From contig NZ_FTOJ01000009.1 in NCBI RefSeq assembly GCF_900156685.1, positions 108,797-172,796 on the forward strand: a DNA stretch of 64,000 nt, given 5' to 3'. Made by a program: the position numbers and the translations under genes. Within the stretch, counting starts at the first letter, position 1. Every line of letters starts with the position of its first letter. The notes beneath the pieces were generated by a model, which searched no databases, was not told where the DNA came from, and saw only the letters and a list, made by a program, of their open reading frames with translations. The stretch comes from Chryseobacterium piscicola (GTDB lineage: Bacteria; Bacteroidota; Bacteroidia; Flavobacteriales; Weeksellaceae). Below are positions 18,111 to 26,989 of the stretch, one piece after another.

Positions 18111-18190
18111 TACCTCTTAAAAAATATTTCAGGAAAATTTAATTTCATAAAAAGTCATTATTCATCCTATCCGTTATTATCACTCATCAT

Positions 18191-18326
18191 TTGGCTTGCC
18201 CCTCGCTCCGTCATTCCGCTTTGCTGCATTTTCTCGCTCGGGTCGGGCTGTATGCTATATCTTTTTTTGGTTACCAATGCTTTCCCATCGCATCAAAAAA
18301 AGGATGCCGCTTCCATCCCTCACGCA
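18191..18326. repeat. GC-rich imperfect palindromic intergenic repeat, copy B
   Basis: A GC-rich block with TATCTTTTTTTGG (from 18258) facing CAAAAAAAGGATG (to 18306), flanked by GCTCGGGTCGGGCTG on one side and CCGCTTCCATCCCTCACG on the other. It shares the order and the paired A/T-run plus GGATGCCG with copy C (39281-39395). The remaining gap, 18327-18770, is AT-rich with no gene or clear promoter seen. Confidence 0.55.
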
Positions 18327-18770
18327 AATAATAAAAGAAGTATTCTCTAAAAACGGCTAAATCAAAGAAAAATTTAGAAAAAAACATATAAAGATATGTT
18401 TTGTACACCTCACCAAAGATTTATCGTGATTTTTAAATGTTTAATTAAATTTTAATAGTGAAATCTAAGATTATAAATAGCTTCAAAGTTAATCAATGTG
18501 AAATTTTTTAATAATGTCTTTAATTTTTCTAGAAAGCGTATGAACCTTTTAAAATTTCATTAAAATGCTTAAAAGAGAGAAATCTTGATGAAATTTTGAA
18601 AATATTTTCTCTCCGTTTTGGGATGAGGTAAAGAAAAATGGAGAGAAAATTTAATTATTAACATTTTTATTTAAAAAAACCTTAAACTACACTTTTCAAA
18701 TTGTCAAAACAATTTTTTTCCAGTTTCGTAGAAAAATACTAATTTAAGACCTTCAAATTTAATTCAAAAA

Positions 18771-19472
18771 ATGATCGATAAAAGAGTAAAAAATGCACAA
18801 GAAGCTATTGAAGGAATCCAAGATGGGATGACTTTGATGTTGGGAGGATTCGGACTTTGTGGAATTCCTGAAAATTCAATCAATGCTTTGGTAGAAAGTG
18901 ATGTAAAAGATTTGACATGTATTTCAAACAATGCCGGAGTTGATGATTTCGGATTGGGATTGTTGCTTCACAAAAGACAAATCAAAAAAATGATCTCTTC
19001 TTATGTAGGTGAGAATGCAGAATTTGAAAGACAAATGCTTTCTGGTGAGTTGGATGTAGAATTGACTCCACAAGGAACTCTTGCCGAAAAATGCAGAGCT
19101 GCCCAAGCAGGAATTCCTGCATTCTATACTCCTGCAGGTTTCGGAACTGAAGTTGCAGAAGGAAAGGAGGTAAAAGATTTCAAAGGAAAGCCACATATTT
19201 TGGAGCATGCTTACGAGGCAGATTATTCAATCGTAAAAGCTTGGAAAGGTGATCACGCAGGAAATCTTATTTTTAAAGGTTCAGCAAGAAACTTTAATCA
19301 TCCGATGGCAGGAGCAGGGAAAATTACAATTGCTGAAGTTGAAGAGCTGGTAGAACCTGGTGAATTAGACCCAAATCAGATTCACATTCCTGGAATTATG
19401 ATTCAAAGAATCTTCCAAGGAGAAAGGTTTGAGAAAAGAATAGAGCAGAGAACGGTTAGAAAAAAAGATTAA
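18771..19472 (+). CDS. scoA: 3-oxoacid CoA-transferase subunit A
   Basis: The 233-residue protein has the alpha-subunit features [15 protein letters not shown] (oxyanion/CoA region) and [13 protein letters not shown], plus the C-terminal [20 protein letters not shown]. With subunit B it moves CoA from succinyl-CoA to acetoacetate or other 3-oxoacids, used in ketone-body and leucine breakdown. Normally the two genes adjoin; here subunit B starts about 2.1 kb downstream, beyond an ABC exporter on the other strand. Codon use is strong, which suggests good expression. Confidence 0.93.
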   Translation: MIDKRVKNAQEAIEGIQDGMTLMLGGFGLCGIPENSINALVESDVKDLTCISNNAGVDDFGLGLLLHKRQIKKMISSYVGENAEFERQMLSGELDVELTPQGTLAEKCRAAQAGIPAFYTPAGFGTEVAEGKEVKDFKGKPHILEHAYEADYSIVKAWKGDHAGNLIFKGSARNFNHPMAGAGKITIAEVEELVEPGELDPNQIHIPGIMIQRIFQGERFEKRIEQRTVRKKD

Positions 19473-19491
19473 TTTTTTATCTAAAAATATA

Positions 19492-19532
19492 AAAAGCAAT
19501 ACCTCGAAAGTTGATTTCGAGGTATTGCTTTT
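19492..19532. terminator. Bidirectional terminator between scoA and the ABC exporter
   Basis: An 18-bp perfect inverted repeat: AAAAGCAATACCTCGAAA (19492-19509) and TTTCGAGGTATTGCTTTT (19515-19532), loop GTTGA. It has A's on one side and T's on the other, so it can work on both strands between converging genes. Confidence 0.9.
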
Positions 19533-19637
19533 ATAATTATTTGTAAAACAATCGTTATTCTGAGTGAAGCGAAAGCGTACTGAAGAAATCTTTATTAACC
19601 ATCATGTAAACTTCCAACATCTATTTTTTTAGCTTTA

Positions 19638-21431
19638 TTACACCAAAGTTTTTCTTTCTCCAATCTGTTGTCTCCACATGGCATAGTACAAACCTTTTTC
19701 TTCAATTAATTGGAGATGAGAACCTGTCTCTATAATGTTTCCGCGTTCTAAAACATAAATTCTGTCAGCATGCATAATTGTACTTAATCTATGCGCAATC
19801 AAAACCGTAATCTGTTCTTTTTCTTTTGAAATTTCTTTGATTGTGGTTGTTATTTCTTCTTCCGTAATACTATCTAACGCTGATGTTGCTTCATCGAAAA
19901 TCAACAAATGAGGTTTTCTTAGCAGTGCTCTGGCAATGGCAATTCTCTGTTTTTCGCCACCGCTTAATTTTAATCCGCCTTCACCAATTACGGTTTCAAT
20001 GCCTTTTTCAGCCCGTTGTAAAAGACCGGTACAGCTAGATTTTTTCAAAGCCAATTGTAGGTCTTCTTCAGTAGCAGAAGGGTTTACAAATAGTAAATTT
20101 TCTCTTATTGTTCCTGCAAAAAGCTGTGTATCTTGGGTTACAAAACCAATCTGATTTCTCAATTCATCAAAATCAAATTCTTTTCCGTCAATATTATTAT
20201 AAAAAATGAAGCCATCCTGCGGTCTGTATAAACCAACGAGCAATTTCACCAAAGTACTTTTTCCGGAGCCGCTGGGTCCTACGAAGGCAATTGTTTCGCC
20301 ATTTTTCACATCAAATGAGATAGCAGATAAAGCTTTATAATGAGCGGATTGATGTTGGAAAGAAACTTTTTCAAATTTTAAATCTTCAATCGCTCCTATT
20401 TTTTTTGGAGTCAAAGGTTTCGGCTCAACTTCTTTTTTCATCACTCGGTCAAAATTTTGAAGAGATGCTTCGGCTTCACGATAGGAAATGATGATGTTCC
20501 CGATTTCCTGCATAGGACCGAAAATAAAAAATCCGTAGAATACCAGCGATAAATATTGTCCGGGAGTTACAATATTTTTAAAAATCAATAGTAATAATGT
20601 GAAAGTAATTACTTGTTGTAAAAAATTAACCAAAGTTCCTTGTACAAAACTTAAAGAACGGATGCTTTTTACTTTTCTAAGTTCTAAATTTAGAATTTTG
20701 TAAGTGTTGTTATTCAATCGCTCAACCTCTTGATTAGTAAGTCCCAAACTTTTTACAATCTCAATATTTCTGAGACTTTCTGTAGTGCTTCCTGCCAGAT
20801 TGGTAGTTTCTGAAACAATATTTTTTTGTATTGTTTTAATTCTTTTACTTAATAAATTGGTTACGACCGCAATAAAAATAATTCCAACAACATAAACCGG
20901 CATTATGGACCAATGCAAGCGGATAGCATATATAGAAACGAAGATAATACTCACTAAAATTCCAAAAAATACATTAATGAAATTGTTGATGAATTTTACA
21001 GAATCTTCACGCACTTTAGTAAGAATAGACAGTGTTTCGCCACTTCGTTGATCTTCAAATTCTTGAAAAGGCAGTCTCATAGAATGTTGTAAGCCGTCAG
21101 TAAAAATCTGTGCGCCAAATTTTTGAATAATTACACTTACCACATAATCTTGGAAAGCTTTAGCAATACGGCTAATCATGGCAGTTCCAATTAATAAAGT
21201 GAGAAAGTAGAATACCCCATGATAAATATCGGTTCCATAGAGATATTCATTCAAAGTTCTTGGGATTAATTTTTCTTTATCAAAATGATTGGGCTGATTA
21301 ACCAATTTATCCAAAATATTTCCGGTAATAGCAGGTGCAAAAAGTGAAAATACCTGATTTACAGATGCTAATAAAAGCGAGATGATAATCAGCCATTTAT
21401 AAGGTTTTAAATAATTTAATAGAATTTTCAT
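19638..21431 (-). CDS. ABC exporter half-transporter (MsbA/LmrA-type)
   Basis: The 597-residue protein fuses a six-helix transmembrane domain (about residues 1-310) to a nucleotide-binding domain (about 345-585). Walker A is GPSGSGKST, the signature is LSGGEKQRIAIARALL, Walker B is LLIFDEATSALD, and an H-loop follows in LIAHRLST. It would work as a dimer to export a lipid or drug-like substrate; which one is unknown. It lies between scoA and scoB on the opposite strand, so it is not part of a sco operon. Confidence 0.92.
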   Translation of the reverse strand: MKILLNYLKPYKWLIIISLLLASVNQVFSLFAPAITGNILDKLVNQPNHFDKEKLIPRTLNEYLYGTDIYHGVFYFLTLLIGTAMISRIAKAFQDYVVSVIIQKFGAQIFTDGLQHSMRLPFQEFEDQRSGETLSILTKVREDSVKFINNFINVFFGILVSIIFVSIYAIRLHWSIMPVYVVGIIFIAVVTNLLSKRIKTIQKNIVSETTNLAGSTTESLRNIEIVKSLGLTNQEVERLNNNTYKILNLELRKVKSIRSLSFVQGTLVNFLQQVITFTLLLLIFKNIVTPGQYLSLVFYGFFIFGPMQEIGNIIISYREAEASLQNFDRVMKKEVEPKPLTPKKIGAIEDLKFEKVSFQHQSAHYKALSAISFDVKNGETIAFVGPSGSGKSTLVKLLVGLYRPQDGFIFYNNIDGKEFDFDELRNQIGFVTQDTQLFAGTIRENLLFVNPSATEEDLQLALKKSSCTGLLQRAEKGIETVIGEGGLKLSGGEKQRIAIARALLRKPHLLIFDEATSALDSITEEEITTTIKEISKEKEQITVLIAHRLSTIMHADRIYVLERGNIIETGSHLQLIEEKGLYYAMWRQQIGERKTLV

Positions 21432-21552
21432 TAGTAAAATTAAAAGCCCACAAATTTACAACAATTTGAGAAGGAAAATTTATCATAGGATAAGAAAGAA
21501 AAAATTTTGTAATTCTGAAAAAATGGCTAATTTGGCGGGATAAGATTATGCT

Positions 21553-22206
21553 ATGCTAACGAAAGAACAAATTGCACAAAGAATTTCAAAAGAAGTAAAA
21601 GACGGTTATTATGTAAATTTAGGAATCGGAATACCAACATTGGTTGCCAATTACGTTCCAGACAATCTTTCGGTAGAATTCCAAAGTGAAAACGGAGTTT
21701 TGGGGATGGGGCCATTTCCTTTTGATGGCGAAGAAGATGCAGACGTCATCAATGCTGGAAAACAAACCATAACTATTCTGGAAGGTGGTTCGTTTTTCGA
21801 TTCAGCATTCAGTTTTGGGATGATCAGAAGCCAGAAAGTTGATTTAACTATTCTTGGAGCTATGGAAGTTTCAGAAAACGGTGATATTGCCAACTGGAAA
21901 ATCCCTGGGAAAATGGTGAAAGGAATGGGTGGTGCAATGGATTTGGTAGCTTCTGCCGAAAACATTATAGTTGCAATGATGCACGTTAACAAAGCCGGTG
22001 AAAGCAAAATTCTAAAAAAATGTTCACTTCCACTAACCGGAATCAACTGTGTGAAAAAAGTGGTAACCGAATTGGCTGTTTTAGATGTAACCCCAGCCGG
22101 ATTCAAGCTTGTTGAAAGAGCTCCCGGAGTTTCCGTAGAGCATATCATCAAATCAACAGAAGCAGATTTAATCATCGAAGGCGAAATTCCTGAAATGGCT
22201 TTTTAA
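21553..22206 (+). CDS. scoB: 3-oxoacid CoA-transferase subunit B
   Basis: The 217-residue protein has YVNLGIGIPTLVANYVP and the SENGVLGMGPFP motif whose Glu forms the covalent CoA thioester. GGSFFDSAFSFGMIRSQKVD and IPGKMVKGMGGAMDLV are further family marks. It is the catalytic partner of scoA (18771-19472). A second ATG five bases upstream (21548) is in another frame. With scoA on the far side of an antisense gene, it must be transcribed from its own promoter; TAATTTGG at about 21528 is only a partial -7 match. Confidence 0.93.
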   Translation: MLTKEQIAQRISKEVKDGYYVNLGIGIPTLVANYVPDNLSVEFQSENGVLGMGPFPFDGEEDADVINAGKQTITILEGGSFFDSAFSFGMIRSQKVDLTILGAMEVSENGDIANWKIPGKMVKGMGGAMDLVASAENIIVAMMHVNKAGESKILKKCSLPLTGINCVKKVVTELAVLDVTPAGFKLVERAPGVSVEHIIKSTEADLIIEGEIPEMAF

Positions 22207-22234
22207 TTGAATCTTTTTTTTAAATATAATTATC

Positions 22235-22261
22235 GGATGGCCTTGTGTCATCCTTTTTTTT
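22235..22261 (+). terminator. Probable terminator of scoB
   Basis: GGATG (22235-22239) pairs with CATCC (22249-22253), followed by eight or more T's. The stem is short. Confidence 0.55.
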
Positions 22262-22340
22262 TATGTGTTGTCAGAAATTAATTCATTATGGAGTTTCATC
22301 AAAAAATATTTAAAAAGATTTTTATAAATTTTCTGATTTT

Positions 22341-22373
22341 TTGTTAACATAATTAAATCATATTGTATCTTTA
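22341..22373 (+). promoter_or_regulatory. Candidate promoter of the histidine kinase
   Basis: TTG at 22341-22343, 22 bases, then TATCTTTA (22366-22373), one base off TAnnTTTG. It lies about 22 bases before the TTG start codon. Confidence 0.45.
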
Positions 22374-22395
22374 ATTATCTCAAAACTAATAACTC

Positions 22396-24381
22396 TTGAT
22401 ACTTTTTAGAATTATTCTCCTTATAATTTTATCCCTGAATCTGCTTTGTGCGCAGACTCAAAAATCTTCTAATTTGAAAGTTACCCATTCAAATCAAGCA
22501 CCAATTTCCAAAACTGAAATATTGGAATATCAATTGAGATCAAAGAATATTCAAGATACAGCAAAAATTAATATTTTACGAAAAATATGCCGCGAATACA
22601 TTGATGTTGATAACCAAAAATTGAAGAAAAACGCAACTCTTATGTTGCAAATTTCTGAAAAAGTAAATGATACGTCGGGAAAAGCCGATGCCTATAATTT
22701 TCTTGGTGTAGTGGAAGATATTGACGCACATTTTCTTAAAGCACTTGAATTTTATAAAAAATCGCTTCATCTGGCAAAATCTGCAAAAAAAACAAAATTA
22801 ATAGCAAGTGTATCAAATAATATAGGCTTATTAGAATGGAAAGCGGGAAACTATAAAGATGCATTGTCTACATTTTTCTCTGCGCTGAAATATGCCGAAT
22901 CTATAGGGTCAGATAAAATTCAAGGCAACATCAGCAGTAATATAGGATTGGTTTTTCAGGATATAAACCGTCCTCAAGAAGCTTTAATCTGGCAGAAGAA
23001 AGCATTAGCCTTCAGGATGAAAGATAAAAATGATTACAACCTTGCAAGCAACTACAACAATCTGGCAAATGCGTATTCGATTGTGAAGAAACACGATTCT
23101 GTTTTTTTTTATCAGGAAAAAGCGATCAATCTACAAAGAAAAATTGAAGACAGCTATGGTTTAGGAATTAGTTATCTTAATGCTGGAGGGGAGTATAAAA
23201 TCATTAAAAATTACAATAAAGCACTTTGGTATTACGAGAAAAGTAAATTCATTCGAGAAGAGATAAAAGACAGCTTAGGACTTAGTTTTAGCTATATGAA
23301 CATTGCAGAATGCTATAAATTGATGGGTAATCTAAATAAAGCAATCACCTTTGGAGAAAAGGCTTTGGCGGTTTCAAAAAATATAAAATCACAAGAGCGT
23401 ATTGCGGAGTGCAGCAAAAGCTTAGCGGATAGCTACAAACTATTCGGAAATCTGGGCAAGGCAATAGAACTACAACAGCAATATACTGTCTATCAGGATA
23501 AAATATTCAATGATGAAATGGTTGACAAAGTTGCATTCTTAAATATCAAATATGAAACCGAGAAGAAAGAGAAAGATCTCAGCCTAGAAAAGCTAAAAGT
23601 GTCGAGAGAAGTTTTGGCGTCAAAACAAAAAAACATCTGGCTGCTGGTCTTGGTAGCTTTCATCATTGTTTGTTTGCTGATTTTTAGAAATTTTAATATA
23701 AAATCTGGGCTGAAACAAAAACAGCTGGCATTAGAAAATGATTTGCTTCAGGAACAGATTATTTCTAAAACACAACAGCAACGGCTTGAAATATCAAGAG
23801 ATTTACATGACAGCCTTGGCTCGCAATTAACAATAATGAGTTCTACATTAGACAGCTTAAAAAGAACTGCAGATACAGATTCTTCATTGTCTAAAGAAAA
23901 AATATCCTCTCTCGCTACATTTGTAGATCTCTCCATATTAGAATTAAGAAATACGCTTTGGATACTGAATGCAGATGAAGTTTTTTTGGAAGATCTTCAT
24001 TTTAAAATCCTAAATTTTATAAGTAATGCTTCTGAAGCGAAAGAAGATATACAATTTAATTACCAATTCAATATTCAGGAAAATGTGAAACTAGACTCTA
24101 AAGTTGCAGCCAATATTTTCAGAATTCTGCAAGAAATCATCAATAATTCTTTGAAACACAGTGAAGCCGGAGTCATTGCTATTGAAATTATTCAAAATTT
24201 AACTGATTTAAAAATTATAATTTCTGATAATGGAAAAGGTTTTGATTTTGAGAATGAAAAAGAAAGCTCATTCGGACTTTCTAATATTCAGAAAAGAACA
24301 CGTGAACTAGCTGGCACCCTCAATCTGGAAACTTCAATAGGAAAAGGCACAAAATACACCATTATAACACCATTGGAATGA
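22396..24381 (+). CDS. TPR-containing two-component sensor histidine kinase
   Basis: The 661-residue kinase starts at a TTG, since only this start keeps the signal peptide (MILFRIILLIILSLNLLCAQ). The exported part has about six TPR repeats (residues about 85-370). A coiled segment and one membrane helix near 412-430 follow, then a HisKA_3 dimerisation domain with phospho-acceptor H471 (ISRDLHDSLGSQ) and an HATPase domain (EIINNSLKHSEAG, ISDNGKGFDF, FGLSNIQKRT). The signal sensed is unknown; TPRs suggest protein contacts. It overlaps the response-regulator gene by four bases. Confidence 0.92.
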   Translation: MILFRIILLIILSLNLLCAQTQKSSNLKVTHSNQAPISKTEILEYQLRSKNIQDTAKINILRKICREYIDVDNQKLKKNATLMLQISEKVNDTSGKADAYNFLGVVEDIDAHFLKALEFYKKSLHLAKSAKKTKLIASVSNNIGLLEWKAGNYKDALSTFFSALKYAESIGSDKIQGNISSNIGLVFQDINRPQEALIWQKKALAFRMKDKNDYNLASNYNNLANAYSIVKKHDSVFFYQEKAINLQRKIEDSYGLGISYLNAGGEYKIIKNYNKALWYYEKSKFIREEIKDSLGLSFSYMNIAECYKLMGNLNKAITFGEKALAVSKNIKSQERIAECSKSLADSYKLFGNLGKAIELQQQYTVYQDKIFNDEMVDKVAFLNIKYETEKKEKDLSLEKLKVSREVLASKQKNIWLLVLVAFIIVCLLIFRNFNIKSGLKQKQLALENDLLQEQIISKTQQQRLEISRDLHDSLGSQLTIMSSTLDSLKRTADTDSSLSKEKISSLATFVDLSILELRNTLWILNADEVFLEDLHFKILNFISNASEAKEDIQFNYQFNIQENVKLDSKVAANIFRILQEIINNSLKHSEAGVIAIEIIQNLTDLKIIISDNGKGFDFENEKESSFGLSNIQKRTRELAGTLNLETSIGKGTKYTIITPLE

Positions 24382-25028
24382 TAAAAATTGCGATTGTAGA
24401 AGATAATAAAATTGCTTTGAACTCTTTAAAAGAAAAACTATCTCTTTTTCCTGATGTTTCAATCTCGGCAACTGCCGAAAACGGGAAAATAGGCATCAAA
24501 AAAATTGAACAAAATAGGGATACAAATCTTATCTTCATGGATGTTGAAATGCCAGTAATGAACGGTATCGACGCAACGTTTCTGATAAAACAAAGATTTC
24601 CGGAAATAAAAATTGTCATAATCACTGTGTATGATGATGATGATCATATTTTCAGAGCAATTCAAGCAGGAGCAGACAGTTATATTTTAAAGGAGACTAA
24701 AGCGGAAAAAATCTACGAGACCATCATAGATACGATCGCAGGAGGCGCCGTTATGTCTCCATCTATTGCCGTAAAAACGTTGAAATTACTTCGAAAAAAT
24801 AACGACACGATAAACACTCAGAGTGAGATGACAGAAAATCTACTTTCTTCAAGAGAAAGTGAAATTCTAGAACTTCTCAGCAAAGGGTTGCCCAACAAAT
24901 TGATTTCTGAACAATTATTTATATCGCCTTTTACTGTGAAAAGACATATTGAAAATATTTACAAAAAACTTCAGGCGCACAACCGAACCGAATTGCTCCA
25001 AAAAGCACGAGACCAAAATCTTTTTTAA
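24378..25028 (+). CDS. NarL/LuxR-type response regulator
   Basis: The 216-residue protein has an N-terminal receiver domain with acidic residues near 8-9 (VEDN), phospho-acceptor D55 (LIFMDVEMPVMNG) and a Lys in ILKETKAEK. The C-terminal LuxR-type helix-turn-helix (about 152-210) reads LSSRESEILELLSKGLPNKL...VKRHIENIYKKL. It should be phosphorylated by the kinase it overlaps (ATGA). The operon at 25211-30854 begins 180 bases further on and is a possible target, but no repeated operator was found. Confidence 0.93.
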   Translation: MIKIAIVEDNKIALNSLKEKLSLFPDVSISATAENGKIGIKKIEQNRDTNLIFMDVEMPVMNGIDATFLIKQRFPEIKIVIITVYDDDDHIFRAIQAGADSYILKETKAEKIYETIIDTIAGGAVMSPSIAVKTLKLLRKNNDTINTQSEMTENLLSSRESEILELLSKGLPNKLISEQLFISPFTVKRHIENIYKKLQAHNRTELLQKARDQNLF

Positions 25029-25102
25029 AAATGTTGTAATTTTTTTAATTACAGCTCAGTCTTCGCACATTACAAAACAATAAAAATGGGCTGAACGGCC
25101 CA

Positions 25103-25133
25103 TTGTGAAAAAATGATTTCCCGAATACCTTTG
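25103..25133 (+). promoter_or_regulatory. Promoter of the exported TPR/MORN operon
   Basis: TTG (25103-25105), 20 bases, then TACCTTTG (25126-25133): a good Bacteroidota promoter. The -33 overlaps the 3' arm of a hairpin, AATGGGC (25085-25091)/GCCCATT (25098-25104), which has no T-run and could be an operator or the end of the upstream transcript. Confidence 0.6.
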
Positions 25134-25154
25134 TTATAGGTTGATAACAGACCG

Positions 25155-25183
25155 GAAAACTAGATTTGTTTTGATCAGTTTTC
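25155..25183 (+). promoter_or_regulatory. Hairpin in the leader of the TPR/MORN operon
   Basis: GAAAACT (25155-25161) pairs with AGTTTTC (25177-25183), and GAT/ATC adds inner pairs with one bulge. It lies within the predicted 70-base leader. Role unknown. Confidence 0.4.
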
Positions 25184-25210
25184 TCATCTTAAACCTAAAA
25201 ATAAGATATT

Positions 25211-25885
25211 ATGGAAGCAAAGCTTAGATTACTTTTTTTAGGATTTTTTTTATACAGCATCAGCTTATCTGGTCAGCAAATACTTTCTCAGGAGGCGATT
25301 GCAGCAGCCAGAGAAAATAATTATCAGCCGGCTTTGCAGGAGCTCAATAAAGCCGTCGAAAAAAATCCCCAAAACGAAGCTGCTCTTACCCAGCGCGCCA
25401 ACGTTCTGCTTAGATTCAAAAAATTTAATGAAGCATTAATAGATGCCGAAAAAGCACTTAAACTAAACCCACAAAACACGGATGCTATTTTCTTAGCAGC
25501 CACATCTTTGATTTCTCAGGAAAAAAATATCCAGGCTTTGCAATACCTTGATTCTGTACTGAAAATAAAACCAGATTTTTATCAAGCTTTACAATTTAGA
25601 GGAAAACTACATGCAAAAATGAATGCTCCTGATCTCGCCATTCCTGATCTTGATAAGGTAATTTCCCAAAACCCCAAAGATTTAGAGGCGTATTTGTACC
25701 GCGGAAGAATGCATACAAGAAAAATAAAATTTGTTGATGCCATGAACGATTTTCTATTCATTATCAATAATGCGCCTGCAGATTCTCCACTAAAAGATGT
25801 AGCCAAATTAGATTTTGATAAAGCTCATTCTGAGTATGAAGAATATGAAAAAGCGGGTGGTCCATTTTTCAGACTTTCCCAATAG
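25211..25885 (+). CDS. Exported TPR protein, operon gene 1
   Basis: The 224-residue protein has a signal peptide (MEAKLRLLFLGFFLYSISLSGQQ) and four or five TPR repeats over residues 30-200 (for example AALTQRANVLLRFKKFNEALIDAEKAL and AYLYRGRMHTRKIKFVDAMNDF). TPRs form a groove for peptide or protein ligands. No enzyme domain is present. It is the first gene after the promoter at 25103-25133 and is followed by a second TPR gene after 34 bases. Confidence 0.8.
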   Translation: MEAKLRLLFLGFFLYSISLSGQQILSQEAIAAARENNYQPALQELNKAVEKNPQNEAALTQRANVLLRFKKFNEALIDAEKALKLNPQNTDAIFLAATSLISQEKNIQALQYLDSVLKIKPDFYQALQFRGKLHAKMNAPDLAIPDLDKVISQNPKDLEAYLYRGRMHTRKIKFVDAMNDFLFIINNAPADSPLKDVAKLDFDKAHSEYEEYEKAGGPFFRLSQ

Positions 25886-25919
25886 AAACCATTTTTTTCA
25901 TCTTTTAAAACTAGCACTC

Positions 25920-26984
25920 ATGAAATCATCACAAATACTGTTTCCTGAAATTTATTTGCCTAAACAATTATCAGTTTTAAAGTGTTTTTTGATTGTTGCA
26001 TTTACATTTACAGGAATTAGCACTTTACTGTCTCAACAAAAAGATCCTGATTACATTAAACTTACAAAAATCAGTTATACAAATGGCGAGATTAGTGAAG
26101 CGTACCGTTTGCTGGCTATTCTTGAAAAAAAATATCCTGAAAATGGCTACATTTTAGCAGAACGAGGAGGATGGCAATTGTACGGAGATAACGACGTTAA
26201 TACAGCACTGGTCACACTTTCAAAAGCGATAAAGTTATTGCCAAAAGACGATAACATTCTTACCCTTCGCGGAATTGCATTTTACAGAAAAGGTTTGGTG
26301 GAAAAAGCTGTGGAAGATCAAAAAGCTGCTTTGCTTATCAATCCTGATCCTATTCAATATTATATAAAACTTGGTGGTTACCATTATGCTTTAGGAGATT
26401 ATGATTCTGCATTATCCGTTTTTCTGAAAGGGGTAGAGAAACATCCTTCGCAAGCAGAAATATATGGTGAAGCTTTTTCGGCATACGCAAAGCTAAATAA
26501 TGCGTATGGAGCTAAAGAACTTTTCAATAAAGGTATACTAGTAAAAAATATGGATACTGGTTTTTTACGATGTTATCTAGGGAATTTCTACATGAGAATA
26601 CAACTGTATAAAGAGGCTTCAGAGCTGTATCAACTAGCTTATGACGTTCCAGAACCGCACATGTATGCTGAAGATTACAACAATGCTGCCATCTCATTTA
26701 TGAAAATAGGTAATTTAAATAAAGCCCTTTCATTCATAAATATTGCATGCGAAAAAGACCCTTCGAAACCAGAATATTTCACCAATAAAGCAGATATCGC
26801 CATGAATTTAAAAGATTATGAAACTGTTATTGCTTCTGCCTCAAAAGCAATTTCAGCTGACGAAAATAATGCCCTTGCCCACATGTATATGGCAATAGGA
26901 TACAAGTGGGGACGCAATGATATTGCAAAAGCAGAATGGTATGAAAACAAAGCAAAATCATTAAATGAAACTTCTAAAAAGTAG
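25920..26984 (+). CDS. Exported TPR protein, operon gene 2
   Basis: I chose ATG 25920, which lies after the preceding gene and before a hydrophobic segment (LSVLKCFLIVAFTFTGISTLLSQ). An earlier ATG at 25815 lies inside gene 1. The product has about 354 residues. The exported part has around seven TPR repeats (for example ILTLRGIAFYRKGLVEKAVEDQKAAL, AHMYMAIGYKWGRNDIAKAEWY). The unusually long charged stretch before the hydrophobic segment suggests a signal anchor. It may scaffold the other products of the operon; this is inference. Confidence 0.8.
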   Translation: MKSSQILFPEIYLPKQLSVLKCFLIVAFTFTGISTLLSQQKDPDYIKLTKISYTNGEISEAYRLLAILEKKYPENGYILAERGGWQLYGDNDVNTALVTLSKAIKLLPKDDNILTLRGIAFYRKGLVEKAVEDQKAALLINPDPIQYYIKLGGYHYALGDYDSALSVFLKGVEKHPSQAEIYGEAFSAYAKLNNAYGAKELFNKGILVKNMDTGFLRCYLGNFYMRIQLYKEASELYQLAYDVPEPHMYAEDYNNAAISFMKIGNLNKALSFINIACEKDPSKPEYFTNKADIAMNLKDYETVIASASKAISADENNALAHMYMAIGYKWGRNDIAKAEWYENKAKSLNETSKK

Positions 26985-26989
26985 AAATC

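Noticed and set aside
23060..23120. Frameshift at the poly-T run in the histidine kinase
   Set aside because: The frame stays open and the TPR pattern continues unbroken across it.
24290..24310. parS-like site near CACGTG in the histidine kinase gene
   Set aside because: Only the CACGTG core and one flank fit TGTTTCACGTGAAACA; a second CACGTG in priA (about 40921) fits no better.
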